This document shows positions 26,351 to 64,000 of a DNA stretch of 64,000 nucleotides, in pieces. Numbering within the stretch: the stretch's first letter is position 1; every line of letters begins with the position of its first letter. Position numbers and translations under genes: made by a program. The stretch is from Parus major (lineage: Eukaryota > Chordata > Aves > Passeriformes > Paridae), in contig NC_031770.1 in assembly GCF_001522545.3 (NCBI RefSeq), forward strand, positions 108,900,167-108,964,166, read 5' to 3'. Under the pieces are notes generated by a model that searched no databases, was not told where the DNA came from, and was given only the letters and a program-made list of their open reading frames with translations.

Positions 26351-26739
26351 TTGGTTTTATTTTTTTTCGTTTTTAGTTTTGAAAGTACGGGTTGTAGTGG
26401 TCAGTTTGGGATACGTGTGTGGCTTTTTGGACGCAGGGTTCAGCGCATGTTTGAGGGATAAATCGGTGTAAGGGTTGCTGCGTGGAATTGCTGAATTAGA
26501 CTGGAGGCAGCTGAGGGGGTGGTGGCATAAAAGGGCAAAAATCAAACGCGAAGAACCTTACTTTTCCAAATGAGCACTTGTTCTTTTGTCATGTTTTGCA
26601 AGTGCAAGAGAAATGTAATAATAGTGGGGTATAAAAGTCAGAATTTACCGTCTATATCAATTTGTTAGCAAGAAGCCAGTGGACGCCAAGTCTATTTTAG
26701 AGTCTTCGTTTTTTCACTCCCCTCCTCTCCCCTCCCCCA

Positions 26740-26910
26740 GCTCGCAGAGCATATTTAATTCCGAGTGCCACGGAATTGTGAAGCATTAGCCGTCACGAAG
26801 CTCATTCACTCTGCCCTGTGCCAGCCTTCATGACTCAAAGACTTTCACAAAAGTGATGGCAAGCTGTCCCTTTATGAGCTTGGTATTTTTCTAAGAGGGT
26901 CATTCAGATC
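26740..26910. promoter_or_regulatory. Candidate conserved upstream element of TFAP2B
   Basis: Repeat-free sequence of balanced composition about 2.1 kb upstream of exon 1a. It contains a perfect 7-bp inverted repeat, AATTCCG at 26757-26763 and CGGAATT at 26771-26777, separated by seven bases. The call as an element is by appearance only; conservation was not tested. Confidence 0.25.
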
Positions 26911-28238
26911 TATGGGTGCGTAAGGGTGGCTGCATGGGTATCTCCGCACATCCCCATGCAAACAGCTCACATCCTTTCTCCTTTTACAGCATTTTTTACC
27001 CTATTGCCTCAGCTGAAATGATCTGTCCAACCCACTCAGAGATGTGCCCTTTTTCTGCTCCTCCTCAGTGCAGCACTGGCTGTGCTGAGAAAAAGAAAAA
27101 AAAAGAAAAAAGCTTTTTATCTGCTTTAACAACTTCTAACAAGACCGTTGTCCAGCTCCTGCTGTAATATCTGGCCATTATTTACCCCTTGTCTTTTGTG
27201 GGTTGAGGCTTTAAAAGAAGATGCACACTGAAATGGGGAGGGGTGGCAGGGTGGTGTAGAGGCTGGGGGGGGAAAGGATGAATTTATACTTTCTGCCTTA
27301 ATTTGAGGCCAAAGTGAACAGAAAAAGCAAAGCCCACCCTTCCCACCAGCCAACCACACACCAGCAAATGTGTCTCCTGATGAAGTTCTCCTCATTTCCG
27401 AGATTATATATATATATATAAAAGCATCTTTACCTGTAGGACCTTTGAAAGTACAAAGGACACCGTGCACTTTCCCATAGGATCCCGTGCAGAATAACAA
27501 AGATTTGTAGGAACCTTATAGGCAGAGCTTGAAATTTCCAGAGACAGGACCTTGAATTTAGGAACACCTTCTTTCTCTCTTCTCTCTGCCTCTGTGCCTC
27601 ATTTTTTTCCCCCCCATTTTTTCCCCTCCTGGTGCACCAGCCTACTGCAAAGCTCGATTGTTTCCTTTCAAAGGCAGAGATGGGCTCTGCTGCCGGTGCT
27701 GTGCAACGTGTTAAAAAAATCGGACAATGAGAAGGAAGGTTTGCCTGGGGAAAAAAAAAAAATAAAGGTTAAAACTGGTCTAACTCCTCCTCTCCCCTTC
27801 CAAACCGAGGGCTACCCGGGAAATGCACAAACCCAACTCTATTTTCAATCATTTTCTGAGAGTAGCAAACGCTATTTAAATGAGTGCACAGAAGGGTTTG
27901 CTAAACTCCTTTTTTATTTTTCTTTTATTTTTCCCCCATATAAAGTATTTCTAAGTTATAAAATATACAGTACAAGCCTGAAGTCTAAGGCTTTCCAGTG
28001 GAAATCATTGATCTAAATTTACTCCTTTTAGATTTGCTTGAATGTGCTTTGATGAGACGCTGTTTTGGTGTTTAACTGCATATGAGAGGATAATTTCTGG
28101 ACATGTAAATAAAAGCATATTGCATGTGGGGAAAAGCATCATATCTCGTTGTAAATGATGAATCACTTAGTGCAGAGGCAACTTATCCTTCATTTTATCA
28201 TAGGGAGGATCTAAAATATATTAATTTAATTTCATATG

Positions 28239-28304
28239 TCTATCTATCTATATCTATATCTATCTATCTATCTATCTATCTATCCATGCATCCATCCAAC
28301 CATC
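28239..28304 (+). repeat. (TATC)n microsatellite
   Basis: Tandem TATC/TCTA units with a few TATATC interruptions, ending in (CATC)n-like sequence. It opens a roughly 900-base zone (to about 29150) of degenerate TATA/TGTA-rich DNA that surrounds TFAP2B exon 1a on both sides. Confidence 0.95.
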
Positions 28305-28699
28305 TACTAAAATATCAGATATATGCAATGCATAATAAGTGTATTTAATCCCTCTATACCGACTCAAATATGTGTAAATGCATAACTAGATTCACAAATA
28401 TGCATTTAAATACACTCCTATATAAACTGACCAGGTTTGCATGCACATGTGCCTATGTAACATGCAGTCTCCATGTGCCCACATGTGGAAGAATATATAT
28501 AATTTACATATCTAAATGTGGCAACTAATATGTCTATACATGGGGAAAAGTTGCCTTTTCGGTGATAAATGTGTGTATAGGTGCCTGTAGGTGTAAATCT
28601 GTGAAAGTGCAGCTGTGTGTGTGTATGTATTTTAAATGTCTGCATATAAGTGTCTATATGTGTGTATATGTCTATATCTAGTCACATATATGTCTGTAG

Positions 28700-28894
28700 C
28701 TATATGTAACTATGTAACAGATAATGTTTTTTACTATCCGATTGAGGTAGGCTTCTGCAGCCTATTGTTTCAGACAACAGATATAAGTTGCGATGGAAGA
28801 GGAACGTCGGATTTGGTGTCTGTCCCCCATTTCCAATTATAGATGGATCATTACAGACAGAGAAGTACTGAGAATCCAGACATCTGCTCTTCAC

Positions 28895-28898
<4 letters not shown>
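28700..28898 (+). promoter_or_regulatory. TFAP2B: Probable TFAP2B 5'UTR/proximal promoter
   Basis: Sequence directly before the exon 1a start becomes less repetitive than the TA-rich zone to its left, and an in-frame TGA immediately precedes the ATG (28896-28898). The transcription start cannot be placed: ATATAAG at 28781-28787 resembles a TATA box but lies only about 110 bases from the ATG and may be within the 5'UTR. No CpG island covers this position; CpG-rich DNA begins within intron 1 near 29580. Confidence 0.45.
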
Positions 28899-56179
<27,281 letters not shown>

Positions 56180-56220
<41 letters not shown>

Positions 56221-56221
56221 G
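56180..56221 (+). repeat. (GA)n microsatellite touching the TFAP2B stop codon
   Basis: The TGA stop is continued by about 20 GA units with one AAA interruption. Length changes in the repeat would leave the TGA intact. On the mRNA this is a purine-only stretch at the very start of the 3'UTR. Confidence 0.97.
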
Positions 56222-56374
56222 AAAAAAATTAGAATGAAAGAAAGGAAAAGAGAAAAAAAAAGTTAAATAAATAAAAGGAGAAGAGAGAGAGATAATCTTT
56301 TAAAACAAAACCGTCTTAATTCTAGCTTTAAAAATACTGGATTGGGCTTTGGAAGAATTCTATTAGGTAGGACA

Positions 56375-56416
56375 AAATAATAATAATAATAATAAAATAA
56401 AAATAATAATAATAAA
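56375..56416 (+). repeat. (AAT)n microsatellite in TFAP2B 3'UTR
   Basis: AAT units interrupted by AAAAT, with a similar short run at about 56569-56596. In mRNA these are A/U-rich but lack AUUUA pentamers. Confidence 0.95.
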
Positions 56417-57154
56417 AGAAAGACAATAATTTAAGAACAGAGGAGCACAATGGCGCAAGACCAGTGGTTCAGAGTCTCTTGCCAGGAACATGTGAAGACA
56501 ACTACCAGGATTTTTTTCCCCACTTCTGTTCTTTCACATTTTTTAAATAATGATTGGGGGGGAGGGGAATATAATAATAATTAATAATAATAATAAAAGA
56601 AAGAAATGAATAACTTATTGGAAGAAATCGGAGAAACATTTTTGGTGTCAGTGCTTTGATTTCTTGAGCTGCACGGTCTGTCTTGCTATTATTTTTTGTT
56701 TTATTCTTTTTTATTTTTGTTTTGTTTTGAACAACGTCCTGTCTCCACCTAGACTAAAACAATCTTCCAGAATGTTCTTTTCTGAGCAGCCCCATGGCCT
56801 CATTCCCCTCAGCTCTTCCCACCTCATCTCACCACCCTGGTTCTGTCTAGACTAGGAAAGGAGTGGAGCTCCCAGACCCCTCACCAAGCCATCAACACCA
56901 GCTGCGTTCACGGCAGCGTCTTAACTTGCGGTGCCACCAGAAGGGACGTTCGGGGTCGCCGTGGCTCAGATGAATCTGCCAGCTCTATTTTTTAAGAACT
57001 ATTTTGTGTTTTTTTCCTGGTCTAGACAGACTCTCTGTTTAGATTGGCAGCGTTTACAGGTGTGTCTGGGTGCGTGTGTGCCTCTGTGCGTGCATCTGTG
57101 TATGTGCACACCCGGCTCCCCAGGGGGGCACGGGTATCCCCTGTATGTTTGTGG

Positions 57155-57215
57155 ATATATATGTATATATGTGGATATATACATATATATATATATATAA
57201 ATATATATAAAATAT
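57155..57215 (+). repeat. (TA)n-rich tract in TFAP2B 3'UTR
   Basis: TATATG and TATATA units for about 60 bases, preceded by a TGTG-rich stretch (57058-57105). Confidence 0.93.
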
Positions 57216-60200
57216 GTGTGCGTAGCCACGCATATTAATGCATGCAAACATACCTTTGTAATTTAGTAATTTTGTCTTTGATGGTAAAATGCCTTGTCTA
57301 TAATGGGTTGCAAAATTTTGGAAGTAAGGTCTGGTACAATGTCAGCGCTATCTGATTTCTTAATTTTCTGAGATCTCTTTTTCTCTAGGGAGTTTTATAT
57401 TCCTAACTATGCCAATATTTCAGTCCTTAATTTCCTTGACTAGTGTGTGTGAGAGAGCTCTTCCCCCATTTTTAAAGAACTGTTAACAACAACAAAAAAT
57501 GAGTGATATGAGTATGTAATTCTTTCTCAGGAGTATGCACTATTTTATTTTCTTCTGTTTCCTAAAGCTTTGCCCGCTTGGCTTATGAGCTTCTTCAAAG
57601 AGGACTAGAGATCCCTACACAATATATCAGGTACAGAGAAAAAAAATCCACAATTCTGATATTCTGATACTTTTTATTTTTTGCTTTTTTTGCTTTTTCA
57701 AATCAAAGCCAGTTGTTACTGAATTCTGTAGGTGCACTTCTTTAAAGAAGCTCAAAGGGAATAATTTGAATGAGATAAAAATATAAGTTGAAATCGAGGT
57801 GTACTGTTGCAAAGAGAATAAGAGCTGTGTTGAATGTTACGGCACTTGCTTGGCACTAGGATTTTGTACCCAGGGAGGAAAGAGTTGCCATGTGAGCTGG
57901 CTCCTCGTGATGGGAGTGGGGAGGGTTTGCCAGGGAATATCCTGATTTCTGAGCTCAGTCTGAGGAAATCTGTTTCTCTTAGAAAGCTTTATTTAAAAAA
58001 AAAAAAAAAATGTCTTGTGACTCTTGCTTTAGAACAAGTCGGTGTGGTAAGGGGGGCAAAAACTTCTTAATTCCAGTGTTTTTCTTGGTGGTTTGGTGTC
58101 TGACAGGATGTCTTATGCATATGATTTGGGGTGGTGGGGGTGAAGGGGAAGTCTTATTTCTTTCCTCTCTCTCTTTTTTTTTTTCTTTTTTCTTTTTTCA
58201 ACATACGTTTCTTTGTCTTCTCTGGTAAAAATAACGCTGAAGTGTAAGGATACGAATTTCTGTTTGGATTCTGTGGTGTCGGGTAATTGCATGTGTTACT
58301 CAGTGGGCAGGCCTTGTGCACTAACACATCTTTTTGCTTATGTCAGAACTGGGTGTGGGTAAATCTCCTGGAGCCACTGGCAAAATTCCAGTGGGGTCAG
58401 GCCTCCCCCTAAGATCCCCGTGAAAGCTGCAGGACTCAGCCCCACCATCCCAAGCAGGCACACCTGAACTCAAAACAAGAGAGAGAGAGAGGAAACCTTA
58501 GCCTTGCTTTAATTTTGAGATACCTTCCAAAGTGGATAGTGAGGGAGAAATAATTCAGCAATACTCTCAACATCCCTTGATGAAATGTTCTCAAAACAAA
58601 AGAGCAAACTATCCTCTTGTCCCTTGGCTCTCTGAGACGTGGTTACAGCTGAGGGCCTGCTCTTCTTTTCAAATTTTCATGCAGCCAGGCCTCAGCTCTT
58701 GTTCTCTACTTGTGATTTGGGCACAGGTGGCAATGGAAATCCAGGGATCATCCAGCCCCAAGGAGCAGTGGCCCCTCCTGAGCTGCTCCTTGCTCACGTA
58801 CCTTTGGTTCTTCTGGGGCAGTGTGCTGTGGGGGCTCTCCTGTGAGGAAATGGGCAACCGAGGCAGGCAGCCTTCTCCATGAGCTGCTGGGATGAGTTGG
58901 AGGCAGCCTTAGACCCTGGCATGTCCCTGCCAGTGGGATTGGTTGTGGCAGGGATTGTCACATCCCTGTGGATGTCACCAGGGGAGGTGTGGCGGTCAAA
59001 TCACGGATCCCCACCAGCAGGCTGGGGACCCTCAGACTGAAAAATAACATCCAGGCAGCCCCCAGTCCTCCAAATCTTACCCCTTGTCAACCACCCCAAA
59101 GTCCATCAGGCTTCTGGGGAAGGACAATTCAGGCTCCAGTGGCCCGGCACGTGATGCAAAGGGAAAGGGAAAGAGGAGATCTGGGGAGGAACAAATGGCC
59201 CCACCTGGAAGCACAGCTCCCTTCTCTGCCTGATGGGAATATCCTGTTTATTGGAGCAGAGAGCCAAGTGTTGGATGTTGCCTTGCATTCCCCCTGCAAA
59301 TAGGATTTATGAGGAGCCTGTGGGTCCAGCCCTTCAGCATCACCCGGCCCAGTGGGGCTTTTGGGTGTGGGGAGCTTTATTAGACTGAGAACAAATTAGC
59401 TCTCAGTCCTCCACATCCCCAGCTGCATGTGCAGGGCCATGGGAACCTGCCCCCTGCCACCCCAGAGCTTCCAGCTGAAGGCTTTGGGGCAGTGTTGGGA
59501 ATGGCCTTTCCTTGTCTTTGGGGAAATGTGGGGGATTCTCTGTTCAGCTGCACACGACAGTATCCCACCATCACTGTGGATTAGTGGGGACAGGGAACCC
59601 TTGGGAAACTTCTTGGGGAAAGATTTAGGTATGTGAGGGACTGATCCTGCTGTTGCTGAAATCTCCCCTAGACACAGGTTTGGTCACCTGGACCACGCCT
59701 AAACCTTGAGCAGGTTGAGGGAAGAGTTTCAGTCTGTCCCTTGTGCCTTCTACCTGGAGGAGACAAACTGCAAATGCCAGACTGTGCAGTGCTCAGGCAA
59801 AATAAAGCCAAATTCCCATTGACTGCAGTGGGATGTCCTCCCTCCATTTGCTCCCCAAAGTGTGGAGACAGAACTCACAAGGTTTATGATTGAAAGCAAT
59901 CAGGCAGAGAACAGGAGAGGAGCACAGCTCTCTGTCCTTCCCCCCAGCTTAGTGTTGGTCCCAGAGGGGATTATCCATTGCTTGGTGGCTCCTCTCAGTG
60001 CTGAGTACAGAAGTCACCCCCAAACTAAACTCAGCCTCCCTCTTGAAGGCATTTTCCCGCTCCCCTCCACTTTCCCAGCCCCACTACTTGTGTTGGCGGA
60101 GCACCTCAGACGTTTATCTCATAATTGAGTTATTAAAAGATTTGGTTTCCTCGGGATCATAAATCAATAAACAGGAGGATTAACACGGCAGCCTTGCTTT

Positions 60201-61773
60201 GTAACTCAAGGGAAAAGTTTGAGGAGAGACCGTGAAAAGTTTGTTTTCAAACCAAACAGGTGGGTTGCTGTAAATTTTATTTTATTCTTAGTCTCCTTTT
60301 TTTTTTTTTTTTAAATAACAATTCCTTAATTGCCATTGGAAAGATCTTTATTTTTGTATGCTCCCTGACTTTTTTTTTTCCCTGGTTGTTATTTACGCAA
60401 GATGTGAGGGAAACAAGAAGCCAATTTTATGGGAATCCTTTTACAACCCGATGGTTTCTTTAAAATCGGGTTGTGTCTTGTCCCACCTAATAGAAATTCT
60501 CTGTGAGAAGCTGTTTAAAGTCCCTTTGCATCCCAGACCAGTCTCTCCCCGAATCCCCAGATTTGCATTTGGGGCTGGGAGGGAGCGGGGGAAGGATGAT
60601 TTTAAGACCTTTAGCTGTGCCCAAAGGGCTTCTTTCCCTTCCCCTGCTCCTCCCTGACCGGTTTATCACACAGACCTGTCCGGCTCTGCTTTAACACATT
60701 TCTCCCAGAATTTGGTGCTTGTTTCAGCTGCCGTAAGCATTTACCAGATCGACCCAGCCAATCTCCCCCTCCCCTCCGGCTTCCCTGTGTGAGAGAGACC
60801 GTAGGCTTTTTACAAATAGTATATTTTCTTATACAAAGGGAAAAAAAAAAAATAAAGCATCCCCAAACACACTGGCAAACGCCTGAACATTTCGAGAGAG
60901 ATGAAACACTGTGTGCCAGCGAGAAATAAGGCAAAAAAAAGAATAAAAAAGGAAAAAAAAAAAGACCCAAACAAATGCAAAGCTCTGAAAAAACGAATGA
61001 GAAACTGGTAAGATGAAAGAAAAAATAATAAAAATTTCTCCTTTTATGCCCCAAACGATCCCTTTCACCTCCTCTTCTTGAAAAATCTGACCATGCAGTT
61101 AGAAATATCAGTTTATCGACTCTTCCTGAGAAGACATGTGGAGAGGCATTCAGTATTGAGTTTGTATATATTTATTTATGCTTAATTTAACGGGAATGTG
61201 TAAATATGGCGAGCAAGTAGTTTTTGGGTTATTTATCTGTGACTCTATACCTCTGTGAATGGGTGGGGGAATTTAAAAACGAAAAGTATAAAAAAAAAAC
61301 AAACAAAAAAGAAAGAAAAAAATAAAACAAACAAAAAAAAATCCCGCTTGACTAGATAGTATCCTATCTGAATCTTTTCTGTTCTTTATAGACAAGCTGT
61401 TATGGTAATGGGTAGAAATTGGTTTCTTGTCCAGTGATGACCTGATTTACATAAATAATAAGAATAAGAATAAAAAAAAAAGAGATTGTTGTGTTTTGTT
61501 GTATTTTCCTCTTCAGTTTTTTTGAATGTTGGTGCTGCTTTGATTCTGCAGACGGATTTACTTATAATGCCAAGAAGTCTTTATTTTCCCAATCTAGGCT
61601 TTGGGGAAATTCAGGACATGTCTCTACATTAAAAAAAAAAAACAAACAAAAGACAAAAAAAAAAAAAAGACAATAAATATTGCTTCTCAGAAATGTTGGT
61701 ATTTTATTTCTGTCTGACTCAAAAGTGTCCATATTTTTTCCCATTCTTACCTCTTCATTCTAAGCAGACCTAT

Positions 61774-61779
61774 AATAAA
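61774..61779 (+). promoter_or_regulatory. TFAP2B: Candidate distal polyadenylation signal of TFAP2B
   Basis: Canonical AATAAA with CATGTCATGTTAACGTGAGC and a T-rich stretch (GCTTTTGTTTCATTTTGC) 20-45 bases downstream, a good cleavage-site layout. It lies 5.6 kb after the stop codon. Other AATAAA words in the interval (for example near 59799 and 60165) are weaker in context. Confidence 0.4.
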
Positions 61780-62879
61780 CCTCATGTCATGTTAACGTGA
61801 GCTTTTGTTTCATTTTGCTTTAACCAGCTGAATTCGGAGTAAACCTTTTTCTTTCTAAAGTCTGAACCGCTAAAAGAAAATTTTATGTCAGCTTGCAGCT
61901 CAGCAAACTTTTTTTCCCTCCCACCGCTATGTTATTGTAACTGTACATTTCGCTTCTGCATACCTGGATGTCTGTAAATAGATGTATATTTATATATACT
62001 CTTCTATAGAGATCGGGAGTGATGTTCGTATTCACAGTGCGGGTTTATTTTCTACCTTTGGGTCTACACTTGCAGCGCCAGCAATTAGCAAAAGGAAATA
62101 TTCAAAAGAAAACTTATTTCTCCCCCTTCCCCCTTCCCTTCCCCTCTGTTCCCAAATTTAGGTTTGCAATCGCGGCAGAGCTGAGGGGAGATCCGGATCC
62201 CCAGGGTGAACCCGGAGCCACTCCGGAGTGACTCGGGGTTTACCCTGCGGCTGGGGAAAGGAGGAGCAGGACCAGATTAGGGCCTCAGGATCTTTTAATT
62301 AACTGTTTTTTACTGGTATTATAGAAAACACTTTTTCCTCCACCCCTCCCCACCGTGTTTCTTTTAAATTTTTTTTTATTTTGTTTTCTTTTTTAATTTT
62401 TCGGGTATTTTTTTTTTCCTGGAAGGGACTGTCAATTTAACCCTCCGCACAGTCACTCTGAAAACAAACACACACGTGTGCTCGAACGGAGCCCTGAGGG
62501 TGGAAAACCGGTTTAGAGGCTCCCTTTTAGTGCGGTGAACTATTTCAGTGAAATAGCCGGTCTGAGGGCTCTTCTGGGCTGGGGTTTATCTGCTGGTTTC
62601 TAGAGAGAGCGGTCGATGTTTGGAGAGGGCAGACAGAGAAGTGCAGGAGCCCTGACAGGCGGTGGATCGGTTTTTGCAACTTAATATTTCTCTCGGAGGG
62701 GATGGGGGAATAGCAAAGAATAAATCCATCCCCACCTCCATCTCCCAAACTACCTCCCTTCTCCCTCTCCTTCCAGCTTGGACTGCGGGAGCCGGCTCAG
62801 CTGATCGCCCACGGTGTCCAAAATAAATCATCATCTTCATCATAATAAAAAAACCAAAACCAAACAACCTTGCAAACGA

Positions 62880-63260
62880 CGAGCCCAAAGTGTGTTCTAT
62901 GGGAAATCTTTCGAGGCTCGGCTGCCTCGGCTTCAGCCAGGCTCGGACTCAGCCGTGACCTACTTTCTCTCCGTGGTGTGATGGCAAAAACGCCCGGAGC
63001 AAGTTTGTGGGGCCCGGGATGGAGGAGGCGGCTGGGTGGGTGTGGGGGACGGGGACAGCAGAGCCCGGGGTCCAAGCACGGGGAAAACGAGCTGGGGGAG
63101 CAGCCGAGCTGCGGGAGAAAGAGCAAAGGGCATCCCCCGCTTTCCCCTTCCTAATTTTTACCGTGACTTTGCAGGGCGGGGAGCGGGGACCCCCAGAGTT
63201 CCCTCCTCGGTCCCTGTGAGCAGCTGCGGGCAGGTGTGGGGGTAAGGATGCCGCTGGGCT
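62880..63260. promoter_or_regulatory. CpG-rich patch (candidate CpG island)
   Basis: GC-rich sequence with frequent CpG, such as TTTCGAGGCTCGGCTGCCTC and GGGCGGGGAGCGGGGACC, in otherwise AT-rich flanks. It could be an orphan CpG island or the promoter of a noncoding transcript downstream of TFAP2B. No TATA box or coding start was identified. Confidence 0.35.
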
Positions 63261-63517
63261 GGGAATACCTAAAGCTGAGCTGATTCCCTAAAGCCAGGCT
63301 GCATGCCCCGCTTTTTTAGTTTGTTTTGTTTGCTTTTGTTTTAATCGCACCGATAGTATTATTTTTAGTAGAGCACATGTTTTGCATGAAACCTTCCAAA
63401 ACAGCCCTAGCCGTTCCCAGCGGAGTCTGGGGGGAGATTGTTTGGAGGGAGAGGGAGGGATCAGGAAGTTTCTCTGTTTCAAGAACTGTGCAACAGTTAT
63501 GTAAAAAAGGGATTAAA

Positions 63518-63640
63518 AATCAAAAAACAAAAAAAAAAAGCCCAGAAAAACAAACAAACAAAAACAACAACAGCAACAAAAGAAACAAAACCAAAACACC
63601 GAAGCAACGAAACCAAAAAAACCAAACCAAAAGAAAAACA
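63518..63640 (+). repeat. A-rich (CAAA/CAA)n tract
   Basis: About 120 bases of A with regularly spaced C (ACAAACAAACAAA and ACAACAACAGCAAC patterns). It reads as a Lys/Asn/Thr-rich open frame that is not a gene. Confidence 0.92.
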
Positions 63641-64000
63641 AATGCACCGGGGAAAGCTCTCTTGTAACTCAGCAGAAGGACCCGCTTGTGGAAACCGAGG
63701 GCTTCCTTTTAAACGGGACCCGACAAAACGAGGAAGGGCTCATCCCGAGTTTCCCAGGCTCCCGGCGACTGTGTCAAGGTTGCAAATTCAAAGCTCATCC
63801 ATGTGTCTGTTTATAATAAAGTGCAGCTCGCTGCTTCGGGAGGCAGTGCTGTGTCCTGCCTTCCCCCGGGCCCTGCAGCCAGCTCGGACACCGGAGCACT
63901 GCGCTCTGGAAACGCGGTGTCAGGAAAGCAGCAATATTCCTGCTGATCTCCTCCACTACATTTTCCTAGTGATCTTCAACAAGATCAGATTGATGTCTCT

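Larger units (their letters stand above)
6870..28690. other. TFAP2D-TFAP2B intergenic region
   Basis: About 22 kb without a recognisable protein-coding gene. It is mostly AT-rich sequence with stop codons in all frames. Listed separately are five CR1 copies, an inverted repeat, a hexanucleotide array, a 962-base gap with (GGGAA)n, and a CpG-dense block near 26.1 kb. Short low-complexity runs also occur, for example (GTTT)n near 10246-10266 and T/G-rich DNA near 15205-15240. The stretches 6.9-11.5, 16.2-18.6 and 19.95-21.2 kb show nothing else that I can identify. Confidence 0.8.
56182..61800 (+). other. TFAP2B: TFAP2B 3'UTR, maximum extent proposed
   Basis: The sequence is AT-rich with AAT and TA tracts in the first kilobase. 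An AATAAA with a downstream G/T-rich stretch occurs at 61774. No open frame here has recognisable protein similarity. The segment 58.3-59.9 kb is more GC-rich and looks less like 3'UTR, so a shorter transcript ending earlier, with the rest intergenic, is possible. Two Pumilio-type TGTAAATA words (61199 and 61973) lie near the distal end, the second beyond the proposed polyadenylation signal. Confidence 0.4.
61801..64000. other. Intergenic DNA downstream of TFAP2B
   Basis: No gene recognised. It contains a CpG-rich patch (62880-63260), T-rich runs near 62365-62420, and an A-rich (CAAA/CAA)n tract (63518-63640). The remaining sequence shows nothing identifiable. Confidence 0.7.

Noticed and set aside
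28781..28787. ATATAAG as the TFAP2B TATA box
   Set aside because: Only about 110 bases before the ATG and inside a TA-rich zone where such words are common; the start site is not known.

Overview
The window is vertebrate, almost certainly avian, genomic DNA. The evidence is truncated CR1 LINE copies of the bird/reptile type (seven recognised, all ending in the usual 3' region with TTCTATGATT-like tails or truncated there), small introns, and a TFAP2D-TFAP2B tandem pair in the same orientation as at human 6p12.3. The species cannot be named from the sequence.

Layout: 1-5615 is the end of the last intron of TFAP2D; 5616-5835 is the terminal coding exon of TFAP2D, followed by its 3'UTR (polyadenylation signal candidate at 6463). 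About 6.5-28.7 kb is intergenic, AT-rich DNA with CR1 copies, a hexanucleotide array, a 962-base assembly gap, and a striking 74-bp inverted repeat whose arms lie 1.4 kb apart (11551-11624 and 13063-13136). A CpG-dense block (26.0-26.35 kb) and repeat-free sequence precede TFAP2B.

TFAP2B is complete on the + strand: seven coding exons from 28899 to 56181 with GT-AG junctions and consistent phases, giving 460 residues, which is the length of the human protein. A second possible first exon at 32828-32854 encodes a nine-residue start resembling the alternative 1b N-terminus of the paralogue TFAP2A. It would replace exon 1a, which carries a sumoylation-type VKYE motif. Exon 1a also has a six-codon overlapping upstream ORF and two in-frame ATGs. 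Introns 1 and 2 hold GC-rich minisatellites (one containing a 100-base placeholder gap) and many microsatellites. Intron 3 holds repeat-poor, homeodomain-motif-rich stretches that look like candidate enhancers. The 3'UTR starts with a (GA)n tract touching the stop codon and may extend to a polyadenylation signal at 61774. The rest, to 64000, is intergenic, with one CpG-rich patch.

Both genes encode AP-2 family transcription factors (basic/helix-span-helix DNA-binding proteins acting in the nucleus as dimers) used in neural crest, limb, kidney and midbrain development. No new multi-gene system is visible; the points of interest are the alternative first exon, translation-control layout, the inverted repeat and the candidate regulatory sequence.
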